Source: Melieria omissa (taxonomy: Eukaryota; Arthropoda; Insecta; Diptera; Ulidiidae). From it: a DNA stretch of 64,000 bases. A program made the position numbers and the translations under genes. The notes under the pieces are model-generated. The model saw only the letters and a program-made list of their open reading frames with translations, was not told the origin of the DNA and did not search any database. This document shows positions 1 through 11,064 of the stretch, one piece after another; the stretch's first letter is position 1, and each line of letters opens with the position of its first letter. The stretch lies in the NCBI GenBank assembly GCA_963971225.1, contig OZ020270.1:78012432-78076431 (forward strand), written 5' to 3'.

Positions 1-156
1 TTAATACAAAAACCCATTACTCTAAAAAAAAATGCCATACTTGCAGCGGCATGGATGCATGAGCTGCTAAAGCAAAGTTAGGCAACTAAATGCAATTATT
101 TTGTACTGTATACGTTTTTGCCTATCTGCCTGTAGTAACAAATACACATGTGTTTA

Positions 157-540
157 CTAAAAAATATACACGTAGCTTAAGTTTTTGGCTCTCCAAACAC
201 ATCTACACACATTTTTAACCCTACATTTTGAAATTACACATCTTATATGCAATTTTACATAAAAGGTCCCTGGGGACCTTGTTGGGCTTTGACGTATAAA
301 AAAATTATTGGTTATCCGAGTGTTAAACAAGTGCATAAGGCATTTCCTATTCACTGTGTTAAAGCCGTGAATTGATTTTACTCGAAATGGCTCGTTTACT
401 TTTACAACGCCTTTTAATTCCCGTAACGGCTTTATACAATTTTTTGATGCCCCTGTGTCTATTAAAAGTTTTATTTTTCTCCCTGCTAGTGTTCTTTCAA
501 TGAACGGGAGCAGGGACTTATGCCTAAAAAATTAACTTCG
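157..540 (-). pseudogene. pol: Start of Gypsy pol: retroviral-type protease
   Basis: Overlapping the end of gag in another frame is a stretch with the aspartic protease signature LLIDTGAS (around 445-470), followed by a hydrophobic segment and the motif FRVKSIHG, as in errantivirus proteases. The similarity fades near 330 and the frame stops at 157. No RT follows in the last 156 bases, which are AT-rich and show nothing else recognisable. The gag/pol overlap in a different frame fits the usual ribosomal frameshift expression of errantiviruses. Confidence 0.6.
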
Positions 541-1929
541 TCGTTAATTTCCTCTAGCTCTTGTTCTGCCTCGATTTGGTATTCAGCACTTTCTTGGTCC
601 AGCGGAGCCTCGTCCTGAGCCAAAAGATTGATTCGCTGTTGTTTCGGGCCTGTAAACCTTGCAGGGCCGCTGTTCGGCCTTTTCGCTGTCTGTCCTTGTC
701 CCTGATTATTGTACGTGTAACCCTGGCCCCTCTGTTGTGTTGGCCACTGGTTTTCAAAATGTTGGCCCTGCGATGAGCCCCTTTGGAATTGTGTGGACTG
801 TCTGAAAGGTGATGACTGGTCCACGTCCATCGGTTGCACCGGTTCTTGTTTAGGTGGAGCCCCGCCAGAGTGCCCCTGTCGTTTATTAAAATAGGGAGTC
901 TTTCCTTGTTGATAGTTGCCGATATCCCTTGCCATATTGTTTCCTCTGACCTGTTGCCTCTGTTCGCTTTTTTCAGCCCTTTACTCTACACTCCTAGCAA
1001 AATTACTCGCGAACATGTAACGTTCATGATTCGATTCCACTTCTTGAGCCAAGGCCAAAGCGGAAGGAAGATCCTTTGGTCTAGCTGAGAAGAGAACATC
1101 ACTCAATGACTTCCTTACCCCTGAAATGAATACTCGCAGTGCATCCATTCGGTATTTTTCGTTAAGGGACGCAGCCACGGTATTGTCGTAGGTCATTATC
1201 GTCTTATTCGTAAGCAATGTAAGCTTCTTTTCTACTTCGTCGTAATACTGTAATAGCTTCATGTTTCCCTGTCTGAGCGTCGATAATTCCTGTTCTATTA
1301 AGTACATATATGGGGCGCCTGTCAGCGTACGTGAAGTCGAGCCTATTTATCATCGCCTTGAAGTTCAAGGGAGTATTAAACGATGCCAGTACCATGTCAG
1401 CTGGCCCCTTTTGTTTCGTATTATCCCTAAATCCTGATAATGTTTTGAGCTACCCTCGTACTTTTCGTAACTCCTATAAGCGTGTGTGCCGCCTTTCTCC
1501 ATGAGACGTATGTCTCATGTTTTCCCTCAAAGTCCGGCAAGGACTTGACGATGTCCAGTGTCTCATTGCATGTGACGTCTGCTCGGATTTCCGCCTCTGT
1601 GTAGGTTTCTACTAGGGATCGCAATTTTTTGCCATTTTGCAATCCCGGGATTTTCGGGATTGAAAAGTCAAATCCCGGGATCCCGGGATTTAATCCCGGG
1701 ATTCAAATAACAAATTTTTTAAATAAAACAATTTTACCAAATTGCATAAATACTTGTTTATAATATATTTACCATAAAAATGGACACAGTTTAATCACAT
1801 TTGGGGTAGTTTTAAGATTTTTTAGCTTGAATTTAATCACATTGTAAGGCGGAAAGGGAGGCAGTCGGTGTTGAGTCGTCGAAGTGGTTGGTTGTGCGCG
1901 GCACATCACCAAAATCCAGTTGTCATTTA

Positions 1930-3240
1930 CAGGGGGGCTGGTATGAACTGAAACAACTTAAATATGCTCTTGAAATTGTATTTTCGAAGGCTTTTCTTTC
2001 GTATAAAAGCAAAAAGATTCCTTATATCTTTTATTATTATTTTACATTATAACATTTCAATATATCCGCCTTTCGCTGCGATAATTTTGTCCAATCGGTG
2101 AAAAAATGACTCGCACGCTACCCGTACCTGCTTTTGTGGGATTCGGTTCCATTCCCGGACAAGTGTGTATCTGAGCGCGTTCAAACTTTGGTGGTTTTTA
2201 GTGCAAACCTTAGTCTCCAAAATACTCCAGATTGAGAAGTCCATTGGATTCGCATCTGGTGAATTTGACATCCGATGTTGTGCAGAAATGTAGCGAGAAA
2301 CGTTGTTTTTTAACCAATCTTGGTTAACACGCGCTTTGTGAGCTGGTGCCGAGTCCTGCTGGAACGTCCAAGGTTTGCAGCCGAAATGTTTCGTTGCCCA
2401 AGGCTTCAGAGCAGCTTCCAGAATTTTTTCGCGATAAGTTTGCCCATTAATTTTAACACCAGGCTCCACAAAGACGAGTGGTGATCGACTATCGGCTGTT
2501 ATGGCGGCCCAAACCATAACCTGAGCAGGCGAATGACGTCTGGTTGCCAGACGAGTGTTTAAATTGTCTTGTGACCTCTCACGTAACCATACATGGTCGT
2601 TTTGTTTGTTTATGGCTTGCTCAAAGGTGAAAATCTTCTCATCCGAAAACACGATATTCGGAATATCACCATTTACGGCCAAGCGCTTCAATTCCTTCGC
2701 TCTTTCCAGCCGTAACTTCATTTGTTTCGCGTTGAGACCATGCACTTTTTGTATCTTGTAGGGCTTTAGTTTAAGCCTATTTTTCAATATTTGTTGCATG
2801 CTCCAACGCGATACTTTGAAATCCCTTGCCAGTTTGTTTGCGCTTCGTTGTGGATTTCGCTCAATTCTCTTCTTCACTTTGCGAACCATTGCTTCATTGG
2901 TAGCTGTTTTTTTCGAACCGCCGTCAAAACGTTTTTTAGAGCTGCCGGTCTCATTGTAACGTTTTATAGTCTGCCTCACGAAAACTCGATTTGCATTCAA
3001 ATGCCGAAGCCTTTTAACGATTTCGGAATTTGAGATTCCAGTTAAATATAACGATATCACATTCTCCCGTTTGAAATCCATGACCACAGAATTTTTTTAA
3101 GAAACACTAAATGAAAACGCTATTACACACATGTCAACAATTAAATCAACTGTCACTGAGTCAAATTTGAACGCGCTAAAATTAACAGTATTATAACTAC
3201 GGCAGTTCAAAGTTGGTTTCAGTTCATACCAGCTACCCTG
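1930..3240 (-). mobile_element. Complete mariner-type element, DD37D (maT) group
   Basis: The 1311-bp element is flanked by TA (1928-1929 and 3241-3242). Its terminal inverted repeats begin CAGGGGGGCTGGTATGAACT on the left and CAGGGTAGCTGGTATGAACT on the right and continue, with small differences, for about 35 bp. The single transposase gene is uninterrupted, so this copy could be autonomous. It lies within the hAT-like element. Confidence 0.92.
2047..3081 (-). CDS. mariner (DD37D) transposase, apparently intact
   Basis: A cut-and-paste transposase of 344 residues starting at the ATG at 3081 (an in-frame GTG lies two codons upstream). An N-terminal helix-turn-helix region (about residues 1-110) is followed by the catalytic domain. 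The catalytic aspartates are visible in FSDEKIF (about D147), FQQDSAPAH (about D243) and SPDANPMD (about D281). Exactly 37 residues separate the second from the third, which places it in the maT/DD37D group of Tc1/mariner rather than DD34D mariner or DD34E Tc1. The protein would bind the terminal repeats around it and insert at TA. Length and motifs are normal for the family and no stop or frameshift is seen. Confidence 0.93.
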   Translation of the reverse strand: MDFKRENVISLYLTGISNSEIVKRLRHLNANRVFVRQTIKRYNETGSSKKRFDGGSKKTATNEAMVRKVKKRIERNPQRSANKLARDFKVSRWSMQQILKNRLKLKPYKIQKVHGLNAKQMKLRLERAKELKRLAVNGDIPNIVFSDEKIFTFEQAINKQNDHVWLRERSQDNLNTRLATRRHSPAQVMVWAAITADSRSPLVFVEPGVKINGQTYREKILEAALKPWATKHFGCKPWTFQQDSAPAHKARVNQDWLKNNVSRYISAQHRMSNSPDANPMDFSIWSILETKVCTKNHQSLNALRYTLVREWNRIPQKQVRVACESFFHRLDKIIAAKGGYIEML

Positions 3241-4280
3241 TACAATCAGTTGTCAATTACATTCAAAATTGTCAGTTTAAATTTAGATCAAATAAATAAA
3301 CATAGTCATCCTTGACAACATTTTGTTTAACTTAAAAGTTTTTCATTTGACATTTAACTTCAGTTTGATAACATTTTGTTTTATCCAAAAATGACACTTA
3401 AACATAACTTATTGCTTTGCATCAAATGTATCATAAAGTATAATATATACGCATATTTGATAAAAATAAAAATAAAATAGTTAATTTGTTAGTACTTTTA
3501 GTTTTACTTCGATTATTTCGATAAAAAATTTAAGCGTTGTGATTAACTAAAAACTGAGATCTTAAAAATACTAAGGCATTAAGGCAAATACTAAGGCATT
3601 TCTGCTGAGAGAAAACATCTTTCAGATTCAACACTTGCTGGTTGAATGCTTAGTAAATAATTATTAGCCTTTTGCAAAAGATGCCCTCTATCTCCTCCCT
3701 CCTCCCTCAGATAAGGAATTGGGTTTTTATGCTTTTAAATTTATTTCATTTGAACTTTGAAGCATCTTTTGCAATCCCGAAAATCCCGGGATTAAAAGAT
3801 TTGAATCCCGGGATTTTCGGGACTGGAAAAAGTCCGGGATCCCGGGATCCCGGGATTGCGATGCCTAGTTTCTACCTCAGGCGTATTGATACTGACCCTA
3901 TTCAAACGACTGCTTATGTCTTGTAATTTGCTATCAAAACTCCTCTCTTGTAGGGCAAGCGCACTGTTCACAGCCGCTTCCACCACCGCCTTTAGCTGCT
4001 CTGGGTTTATTGCCATATTTGCTCCCTCTGTCTCAGATTCTGATCCCGTAGACTGATTTCCTTCGGGATGGTCTGACCTATTGACTTTTATGTCTCGAAA
4101 TTTTTCCAGTAAATCATCTAGTTCACTGTCACTCATATAGTCACTTCACTTTGGTCCGCGCACAAAGATTGGGACTCACTTTTTCAATATAATTCCAATA
4201 CGGTACAATTTTTTTTAAATCGAACTCAACAACATGTTCATTTGACTTTTGCTGTAGTTTTAATTGTTGTTCTTGTCTCC

Positions 4281-4426
4281 GTTTTTCCACTGCCGCTGCC
4301 GTCGGTGTTGACGTTTGCCGTAGTTCTATTTGCCGTTGTTGTTTTCGTTTTTCCACTGCCGCTGCCGTCGGTGTTGACGTTTTCCGTAGTTCTATTTGCC
4401 GTTGTTGTTTTCGTTTTTCCACTGTA
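4281..4426 (-). repeat. 66-bp tandem repeats in an open leader frame
   Basis: Between the primer-binding site and gag, an open frame of 122 codons (4141-4509) holds two full and one partial 66-bp repeats, starting at 4281, 4347 and 4413. Each encodes 22 residues containing the motif EKRKQQRQIELR followed by a T/P/A-rich stretch. The frame has no ATG at its beginning (it opens at a GTG overlapping the LTR end) and stops three bases before the gag ATG. I see the repeats clearly; whether the leader is translated is unknown. Confidence 0.5.
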
Positions 4427-4490
4427 GTTCTATTTGCTGTGGGTGTTTCTGTGTTTACACTGCTGCCGCCAATGTTGGTCCGGATAGCGA

Positions 4491-4501
4491 GTTGGGCGCC
4501 A
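4491..4501 (-). other. Primer-binding site TGGCGCCCAAC
   Basis: TGGCGCCCAAC on the minus strand abuts the LTR. The sequence matches the tRNA-Lys-type site used by gypsy-like and lentiviral elements. It fixes the element's orientation. Confidence 0.7.
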
Positions 4502-4872
4502 ATTATCACAAAGAGTTTTTGAGTTTTACTTCGGTCGCGACTGCGAGCCGAGTTCCTTTATTTTCCGTCACCAACTAACTACTACTTACAATTTTGCTTA
4601 AAGCTAAACCTCTCCCAACACCCCAAATATGCTGACCACGCGATATCGGTTAATTAGGTCAGCGTCGGAGCAATGCCCGCAACATTGTCGTCAGCCAAAG
4701 CTGGCGCTGCAGTGCGACGTCCGCAAGAATTGCTGATGGCGCATTATCGGTCGCGGAGCAATGCCCGCAACATTGCCGTCAGCCAAAGCCAGCGCTGCGG
4801 TGCGACGCACAATGGGGTAAACATGCCGAAAACCCGCGCATTACGGCTAATCTTAAAGTTACGGGCCTAACT
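4502..4872 (-). repeat. 5' LTR of the errantivirus-like element
   Basis: On the minus strand this begins AGTTA and ends directly before the primer-binding site. It contains an AATAAA polyadenylation signal (4557-4562). Its U3 part holds an 88-bp tandem duplication (first copy from 4668, second from 4756) beginning GAGCAATGCCCGC. The partner LTR is not in the window, so the right edge is inferred from the AGTTA start only. Confidence 0.6.
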
Positions 4873-5945
4873 TTTTTTGGGTATATTTTGTAATCTACAT
4901 GCATGTAGCAGTCAGAAAACGCTTTTTGCATGTAAATTGGACTAAAACTGGCTGCTATATAGCCATTCAAAGTTGGGTGTTTTTATACTCAATTTCATTT
5001 TGTCGACGTAACTTTTTTGATGGGTGTGCAAAAATCTCAATAAAATCGTTGTTTATAAATATAATCAAATAATTTTTAGCACACATAATAAGCATATTCC
5101 TACAATTAATTTGACATATAATTATTTTGCATGGCACATTTTCTTGTAAAGATATAAGTTCTCAAAGTTTGGGCAAAAATGACGATTTTTTAGGAAAATG
5201 TCTTACTTTCGTGGTGTATAACTTTTATGGTTCATCATGGATCATCGAAAATCTTTAAGGAAGATAAGTGGGAACCTTCATAAAAAAATGGTACCCAACT
5301 TGTCTGCGGAAAGCCGCGGAATGGTTAGATATTTGGACTTTTATTCACGTCTCTTAGTAAGAAAACAAATATATATGAACTGAGAACTTTTTAACGCGCG
5401 TATGGGTCGGTACGTTTATAACACTTGGTGCATATATGTAGTATTAAAAAAAATAAATAAATAAAAATTGATGTGATTTATCACCTGAATTAATAAATAT
5501 TCTAAAACAAAATATTTTGTATCAATTTTTTCGGCTGGTACGCAGGATGATTCTTGAAAAAGGCAATATATTTCAATAAAACTTTGTAAGGAATTTACAA
5601 GTGGCTTAACTAAACTCTGACGTAAAAATGGGCATGGTACGCCTACTTTTACGTTGGGTTGCCATATAAGCATGCTTTGTTAAATTGGGAAAATTTATTA
5701 TATTTATATACTAACCAACGTCATCTGCACTTTTGTGCTTATTTATAACGGTAAGTGGGCGTGATACTCCCCATTAACCCATTATGAGCCGTATCAACCC
5801 GTATCAAATGGTTTTTGCTTAAATACGAGTTACCCTACATGATTGCATTTTATGTGGGTATTTTATGAAAGGAGGCGAAAAATCGGGGCGTGGCTACAAT
5901 CTAGAGTATTCATTAGTCAGTTTGGGTCGATTTAAATACTATAAC
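4873..5945. other. AT-rich stretch without recognisable genes
   Basis: No convincing coding frame, terminal repeat pair or RNA gene. Two short segments near 5630-5665 and 5755-5775 (of the type GGGCATGGTACGCC) resemble a segment in the Transib-like element at about 18760, so this may be old repeat debris. Confidence 0.4.
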
Positions 5946-7229
5946 CTTCGTTCAATAATGTGTGTGACTGACACATAGATGGCGGCACTAATATTAAATC
6001 AACATTTTTTTTCGAAATTGTGAACCTTTTTAGGCTTACTGTCAATTATATGTCAATCCGACCATTAGTTTACAAGTTACAGTGCTTTAAGTGACACTAC
6101 TTTTGCGTTTTCAAAAAAAATGAATTCAAAGCAATTCCGTGTGCTGATTTTTCATTGTTTTTTAATGAAAAAAAATACTGTTCAATGCCAGGAATGGCTT
6201 GAAAAACATTATTCGGACTCTGCTCCATCAAAAAGAACCATTTGTTATTGGTATGCCGAATTCAAACGTGGTCGTACAGACACCGATGACATTCCATCTA
6301 CTGGACGGCCAAATGACGCTGTTATTCCGGAAAACGTTGAAAAAACACTGAAAATCATTATGTCCGACCGTAAAGTGAAAGTGGGAGAGATTGCTGACAT
6401 TCTAAAGATATCAGCAGGCAGTGTACACACCATAATACACGAACATTTGGTTATGAAAAAGGTGTTTTCGAAATGGGTGCCGCGTTTGCTCACACCGGAG
6501 CAAAAACAACAACGAATCGATGATTCAAAGAGCTGTTTGGACATGTTTACGCGCAACAAGTCGGAGTTTTTGCGTCGGTACATCACAATGGATGAAACAT
6601 GGATCCACCATTTCACTCCAGAGTCAAATCGGCAGTCTGCTGAGTGGCATGCAACAGGTGAAAGCCGCCCAAAGCGTCCAAAGGCACAAACATCGGCTGG
6701 CAAGGTTATGGCGTCAGTATTTTGGGATGTGCACGGAATAATATTCATCGACTATCTTGAGAAAGGGAAAACAATCAATAGCGACTATTATATAGCGTTG
6801 TTGGAACGTTTGAAAGAAGAAATCGCGATTATCGGCCCCATATGAAGAAGAAAAAAGTGTTGTTTCACCAAGACAATGCACCGTGTCACAAGTCGATGAA
6901 AACGATGGCAAAAATGCATGAATTGGGCTTCGAATTGCTTCCTCATCCCCCGTATTCTCCAGATCTGGCCCCCAGCGACTACTGGCTCTTCGCAGACCTC
7001 AAAAAGATGCTCCGTGGTAAGAGATTTGGCTCAAATGATGAAGTAATCGCCGAAACTAACGCCTATTTTTAAGGCAAAGAAAACCCGTTCTACAAAGGCG
7101 GTATCGAAAGATTGGAAAAGCGTTGGAATGATTGTATCTCCCTAAAAGGGGACTATGTTGATGAATAAAAACGAATTTTGGCAAAAAAATGTGTTTTAAT
7201 TAGTTAGTCACACACATTATTGAACGAAG
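5946..7229 (+). mobile_element. Decayed irritans-type mariner element
   Basis: Inverted ends CTTCGTTCAATAATGTGTG (5946 onward, and its complement ending at 7229) bracket a DD34D mariner transposase. The length of 1284 bp is normal for a full mariner. A few bases outside the repeat match imperfectly, so the outermost bases and the TA duplication are uncertain. Confidence 0.88.
6120..7168 (+). pseudogene. mariner (irritans group, DD34D) transposase, broken
   Basis: Reading from the ATG at 6120 the product matches Himar-like mariner transposases: a helix-turn-helix N-terminus, the linker KWVPRLLTPEQ, the catalytic motif ITMDETWIHH, then HQDNAPCHKS and PPYSPDLAPSDYWLF with the second and third aspartates. 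A frameshift near 6830-6842 separates the first 240 codons from the rest, and an in-frame TAA at 7070-7072 cuts off the last 31 residues, which continue recognisably to 7168. All three catalytic aspartates survive, but no single product can contain them. Confidence 0.93.
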
Positions 7230-7339
7230 TGTCATGTATGTATATATATACAATTTTATGCAACATGTATTAAAAAAAAATACGCAAAGATGAAAATATA
7301 AAAATGGCGTTAAATTGTTAAACTTTTTTGCATATCCCG

Positions 7340-9436
7340 CCCCCCTCCGGAAATCCTGGGGACGCAACTGTCAGGCACACAGTGGTTTTCCACGCTTGAC
7401 CTACGCATCGGCTATTGGCAGGTGGAGCTTGCAGGCAAGGACAAGGAGAAAACGGCTTTCAGTGTTGGCGATGATTTGTGGCAGTTCACCATCATGCCGT
7501 TTGGACTCTGCAACGCACCAGACACATTCGAGCGGCTAATGGAACGTGTGTTAAAAGAGCTGCATTGGCGGACGTGTCTGGTCTACCTGGACGACATAAT
7601 CGTAATGGGTAAAAGGTTTGACGACCACCTGGGAAAGCTTAAGGAGGTATTCGAGCGAATACAAAAAGCTGGACTTAAGCTCAACCAAAAGAAGTGCTCG
7701 CTGTCCCTGAAAGAGGTCAAGTATCTGGCTCACACGGTTTCCGCCCGCGGAGTACATACGGATGAAGGCAAAATTACGGCGGTGAAGGAGTGGCCCCGGC
7801 CACGCAATCTACACGAACTCCGCAATTTCCTGGGCCTGTGCACATATTACCGAAGATTTGTTCCTGAATTTGCGAACATAGCCTGCAGCTTGCACAAACT
7901 TGAACAAACAAAAAAGAATCAAGCCTTTGAGTGGAGTGAACAGCAGGAGCAGGCTTTTCCACGACTGAAGGAAAAACTGTGCACTACTTCAATTCTGGCC
8001 TTCCCCGTGCCCGGAGAGATGGTTTTGCTAGATACAGATGCAAGCGAGCATAGTATCGGCGGTGTGCTATCACAGATAATAGATGGCCTAGATCAAGTGA
8101 TAGCATACTACAGCAAAATTTTGTCGAAACCTGAACGCAACTACTGTATGACACGACGGGAGTTGCTGGCAGTATTGGAATGCGTGAAACACTTCCACAA
8201 ATACCTGTATGGGCAAAAGTTTCGCCTGCGCACAGATCATGCGGCATTGAAATGGCTCCTAAACTTTAAAGATCCGGAAGGCCAATTGACGCGGTGGATC
8301 GAGCGGCTGCAGAGCTACGACTACACGGTAGAGCATTGCAAGGGAAGTAGCCATGGAAATGCCGATGCCTTGTCACGCCGTCCGTGTAAAACCGAATGCA
8401 GGCACTGTTCGCGTGCCGAAAGTAAAGAGCAGATAGTGGACGTACGATTGGTAAGCGTTATGCCAGAGGAAGAGTGGTCTGCGGAGAGGAACAAATGGAC
8501 CAGCGCGAGGATACGGATCTTAAAAAAATCATTGAAGGCAAGGTGCAAGGCGCACGTCCAGACTGGCAGGAGGTGGCGGGCGGAAGCCCGATCGCGAAGG
8601 CTTACTGGGCACAGTGGCAAAGTCTGCTACTGTCTGATGGCTGCCTATACCGCGAGTGGGAGAGTGAGGATGGCCGGACCAGCAATTCCCTAATTGTAGT
8701 CCCGAGATGCAGGGTCAACGAGGTGATCGAGGCATACCATAACGACTCCAGCGGAGGGCACCTGGCATCACAAAAACTGTCGCCAAAATAAAAAGACGAT
8801 TCTACTGGGTAGGATGCCAGGAGTCTCTCGCCGATTGGATTAAGAGCTGTGATAGAAGTTCGGCTGCGAAAGGGCCGACAAGAAGATCGCGGGGCCGCAT
8901 GCAGCAGTACAACGTGGGAGCGCCCTTCGAGCGAATTGCCATGGACGTCGACGGGCCATTCCCACTTAGCACTCAGGGCAACAAATATGTGCTGGTGGTA
9001 ATGGACTATTTTAGCAAATGGCCCGAAGTGTATCCTATTCCTAACCAGGAGGCCACCATGGTCACGAAAATGCTGGTAAACAACTGGGTGGCCAGATTTG
9101 GAGTTTCGCTGGAGTTGCACTCGGATCAAGGCCGGAATTTCGAGTCTGTGGTATTAAAGGAAGTGTGTGAGCTACTAGGAATAAGGAAAATCGCACCTGT
9201 CCTTTGCATCCCCAGTCCGACGGCATGGCGGCACGCTGGAAGAATATATGCGGAAAGTAGTAAGCAGGAATCAAAAGGATTGGGACACGCATATCCCGCT
9301 GTTCTTGATGGCGTTGATGGATATGATATCACTCACTCCAGCCCGAGCAGTGTTCGGCACAGAGCGGAGATTGTCTGCTAACTTGAAGTTCCGAGTGGTC
9401 AGCACGACGGAAGGCGCTAGGACTGATTACGCAGTC
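7340..9436 (+). pseudogene. pol: Truncated Gypsy pol: RT, RNase H, integrase remnants
   Basis: The fragment starts abruptly inside the RT (motif STLDLRIGYWQVEL at about 7390). It then shows the RT palm (MPFGLCNAP, and LVYLDDIIV with the YLDD box near 7580), an RNase H domain (LLDTDASEHS, RTDHAALKWLL, NADALSRRP) and, after a frameshift near 8480, integrase pieces (IAMDVDGPFP near 8935, LHSDQGRNFES near 9115). Further frame breaks lie near 8790 and 9190. LTRs, gag, protease and the first part of RT are missing. The sequence is closely related to the minus-strand Gypsy element at 48507-53989. Upstream, 7230-7340 is short AT-rich spacer. Confidence 0.88.
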
Positions 9437-9620
9437 TGGCTAAATGAGTGCTGTCTCAAGTGATCTGTCGATCCCACCTCTAATCCCTCCCTTTCCTTCT
9501 CCTTTTGTACTCATGTTTCCCCCTATTTTCTGCTCCCCGGCTTCGGCCGTTTGTATCGTTTAATGTTCATTATACTTTGTTTCGTGTTATTCGACAATCA
9601 AATAATAAAGACATACCCAC
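9437..9620 (+). repeat. BEL-type LTR fragment, plus orientation
   Basis: From TGGCTAAATGAGTGCTG this segment is the plus-strand counterpart of the BEL-1 LTRs (22659-22900 and 55167-55403). It shares the landmark CCCCGGCTTCGGCCGTTTGT and an AATAAAGAC polyadenylation signal near 9606. Similarity fades after about 9620. No internal BEL sequence is attached, so it is a solo or truncated LTR abutting the Gypsy fragment. Confidence 0.65.
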
Positions 9621-10041
9621 CCGAACCATACCGCCTTTTAATCAACCGCTCCGCGCAGAACTTTTCAAAGTCAATAAGCAGTCGGAGCTGGAAGAAATCC
9701 ACCAGTTTCCAGTATCCAACGGTGTCAACACAGCTACGCGTGGGCAGACGTGCATTTTTGTGCTCCCGGTTTTTAATGTTTTTATCCGTCTCGCGCGTGT
9801 ATTAATGTTCGTCCGCCTGTTGTGTCTGTCTTTTTACACGGTGTCAGCTACCCCGCGTGTGCCAAAAAACAAATTACAAATTGCAAATATAAATTAAAAA
9901 CGCAAAAACGAAATCGATCACCGAATCCAAAAATGCCGTTAACTCGCCGTCCGCCGCATTAAACTGTGCTCGCGTGGAGTTCTCTTTCCGTGTCTCCCTC
10001 GTCCGTCCGTATTCAGTGGCGCTACATGCGGTCTTGTTCGA

Positions 10042-10110
10042 CACTGAGAAATTGACTGTTCTGTGGTAAAGGCATAACACTTACCACAGAGCATAATCAA
10101 TTTCTTAGTG
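10042..10110. repeat. Long imperfect hairpin upstream of the LINE endonuclease
   Basis: Arm one (10042-10069, CACTGAGAAATTGACTG onward) pairs with arm two (10081-10110) across an 11-base loop, with a small internal mismatch region. It lies about 50 bases before the start codon at 10162. It may be a 5' UTR structure of the LINE or an unrelated palindrome. Confidence 0.6.
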
Positions 10111-11064
10111 CGGAAGATCGCATTCCCGGCTACTTTCCTTGTCCTTTAACCCACCCGGGCCATGGTGCTAGACAAATTTCGCATAGCCTTCTGCAACGGG
10201 CGCGGGCTCAGGGCGAACTATTTTGCTGTTTTCGCATTTATTAACCTCCATAAACCCCATGTAATGGCACTAAGTGAAACCCAGGTGTGTGGGGATGCAG
10301 ATCCACTGGATTTTCACATGCCTGGTTACCACCTACTGCCATTATTCTCTCCTCACAGGGGTATTGCCATTTATGTGTGCTGTAATGTTGCGTACCAGTG
10401 CCAGCAACAACTACAGTCCCTGTTCATCGAATTATGACCGATGAAAAAATTTCGAAATTTCTACTTCCATCATCGATAAAACAAAAACTAATCAAGTAAA
10501 AATAACAACTGAGGTATTAAATTATTCATTGGAAAGTTTTCTTTGAAATCCTGCTAAACGAAACTCATTATGGTATATGAAAACTCTGTCGATGCCGGTA
10601 AACTCGTGGCAACTAGGAAAAATCGTCAACATTTCCAATTGTTGGTGTCATCATAACTTTGTTTTAAAGGGAAATTGTGACACAAAAAATAAATAACAAA
10701 CAAAAATTATTTATGAAATGACATATTAAAGACTAAGAAATATGTAGGTAAAATATATCATCATTATGTTTGTTTAATACTATGTAAAATCCGTGTTGGA
10801 TCTATTGAAGGCTTTTTTTTTTTTTTTTTTATAGAGATGAAAAGCATCAAAAGCCAACTCCCCGTCAGTGTGTGACTTTAACACACTAAAAACATCTCTC
10901 TCGTGTCCGTATTTCCACCCGGTACTACCGTCAGGTATTTCGTCGGGAGGCGGATTGAGCAGTTTGCTCGAAAAGTCTATGTCACTATCGTCAGTTGTCC
11001 TTGTCGTCAGTACGTCGGGGTTCCGTTCCTGTGCTCTGTACGTGTTTTATGCGCTAGTGCCGCA

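Larger units (their letters stand above)
1613..3867. mobile_element. Non-autonomous hAT-like element with palindromic ends
   Basis: A perfect 8-bp duplication GTTTCTAC flanks the element (1605-1612 and 3868-3875). Its ends are inverted: TAGGGATCGCAAT on the left, TAGGCATCGCAAT on the right. The 60-90 bp inside each end are built from repeats of the palindrome AATCCCGGGATT. An 8-bp TSD is characteristic of hAT elements, but no hAT transposase is present. Removing the inserted mariner leaves about 0.94 kb of AT-rich filler. It sits inside gag of the Gypsy element. Confidence 0.8.
486..4136 (-). pseudogene. gag: Gypsy gag, split by a transposon
   Basis: The ATG at 4136 starts the N-terminal part (about 90 codons, to 3868), which has an acidic start MSDSELDDLLEKF and an alanine-rich segment. 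Coding resumes left of the hAT-like insertion at 1604 with a capsid-type segment (motifs ETLDIVKSLPDFEG and DALRVFISGVRK), though with frame breaks near 1430 and 1310-1390. The last part (486-935) is glutamine- and glycine-rich and ends in an acidic tail after the motif INLLAQ, typical of 17.6/297-type Gag, which lacks a zinc knuckle. The protein would assemble particles around element RNA. The insertion and frame breaks make it a pseudogene. Confidence 0.7.
1..4872 (-). mobile_element. Partial errantivirus-like Gypsy element, 5' half
   Basis: Reading on the minus strand from the right there is an LTR (4502-4872), a primer-binding site (4491-4501), a leader, gag (start 4136) and the beginning of pol with a protease motif near 450. 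No RT is found before the window edge. The LTR begins AGTTA on the minus strand, as is usual for 17.6/297/gypsy-type errantiviruses. Gag is split by a 2.25-kb hAT-like insertion, so the copy is dead. Whether the rest lies to the left of the window or is deleted cannot be told. Confidence 0.75.

Noticed and set aside
4141..4509. 122-codon frame as a gene
   Set aside because: It opens at GTG overlapping the LTR end and lacks an ATG in context; reported only as a repeat-bearing leader frame.
9505..9897. 130-codon plus-strand frame
   Set aside because: It crosses the BEL-type LTR fragment and AT-rich DNA and has no recognisable domain.
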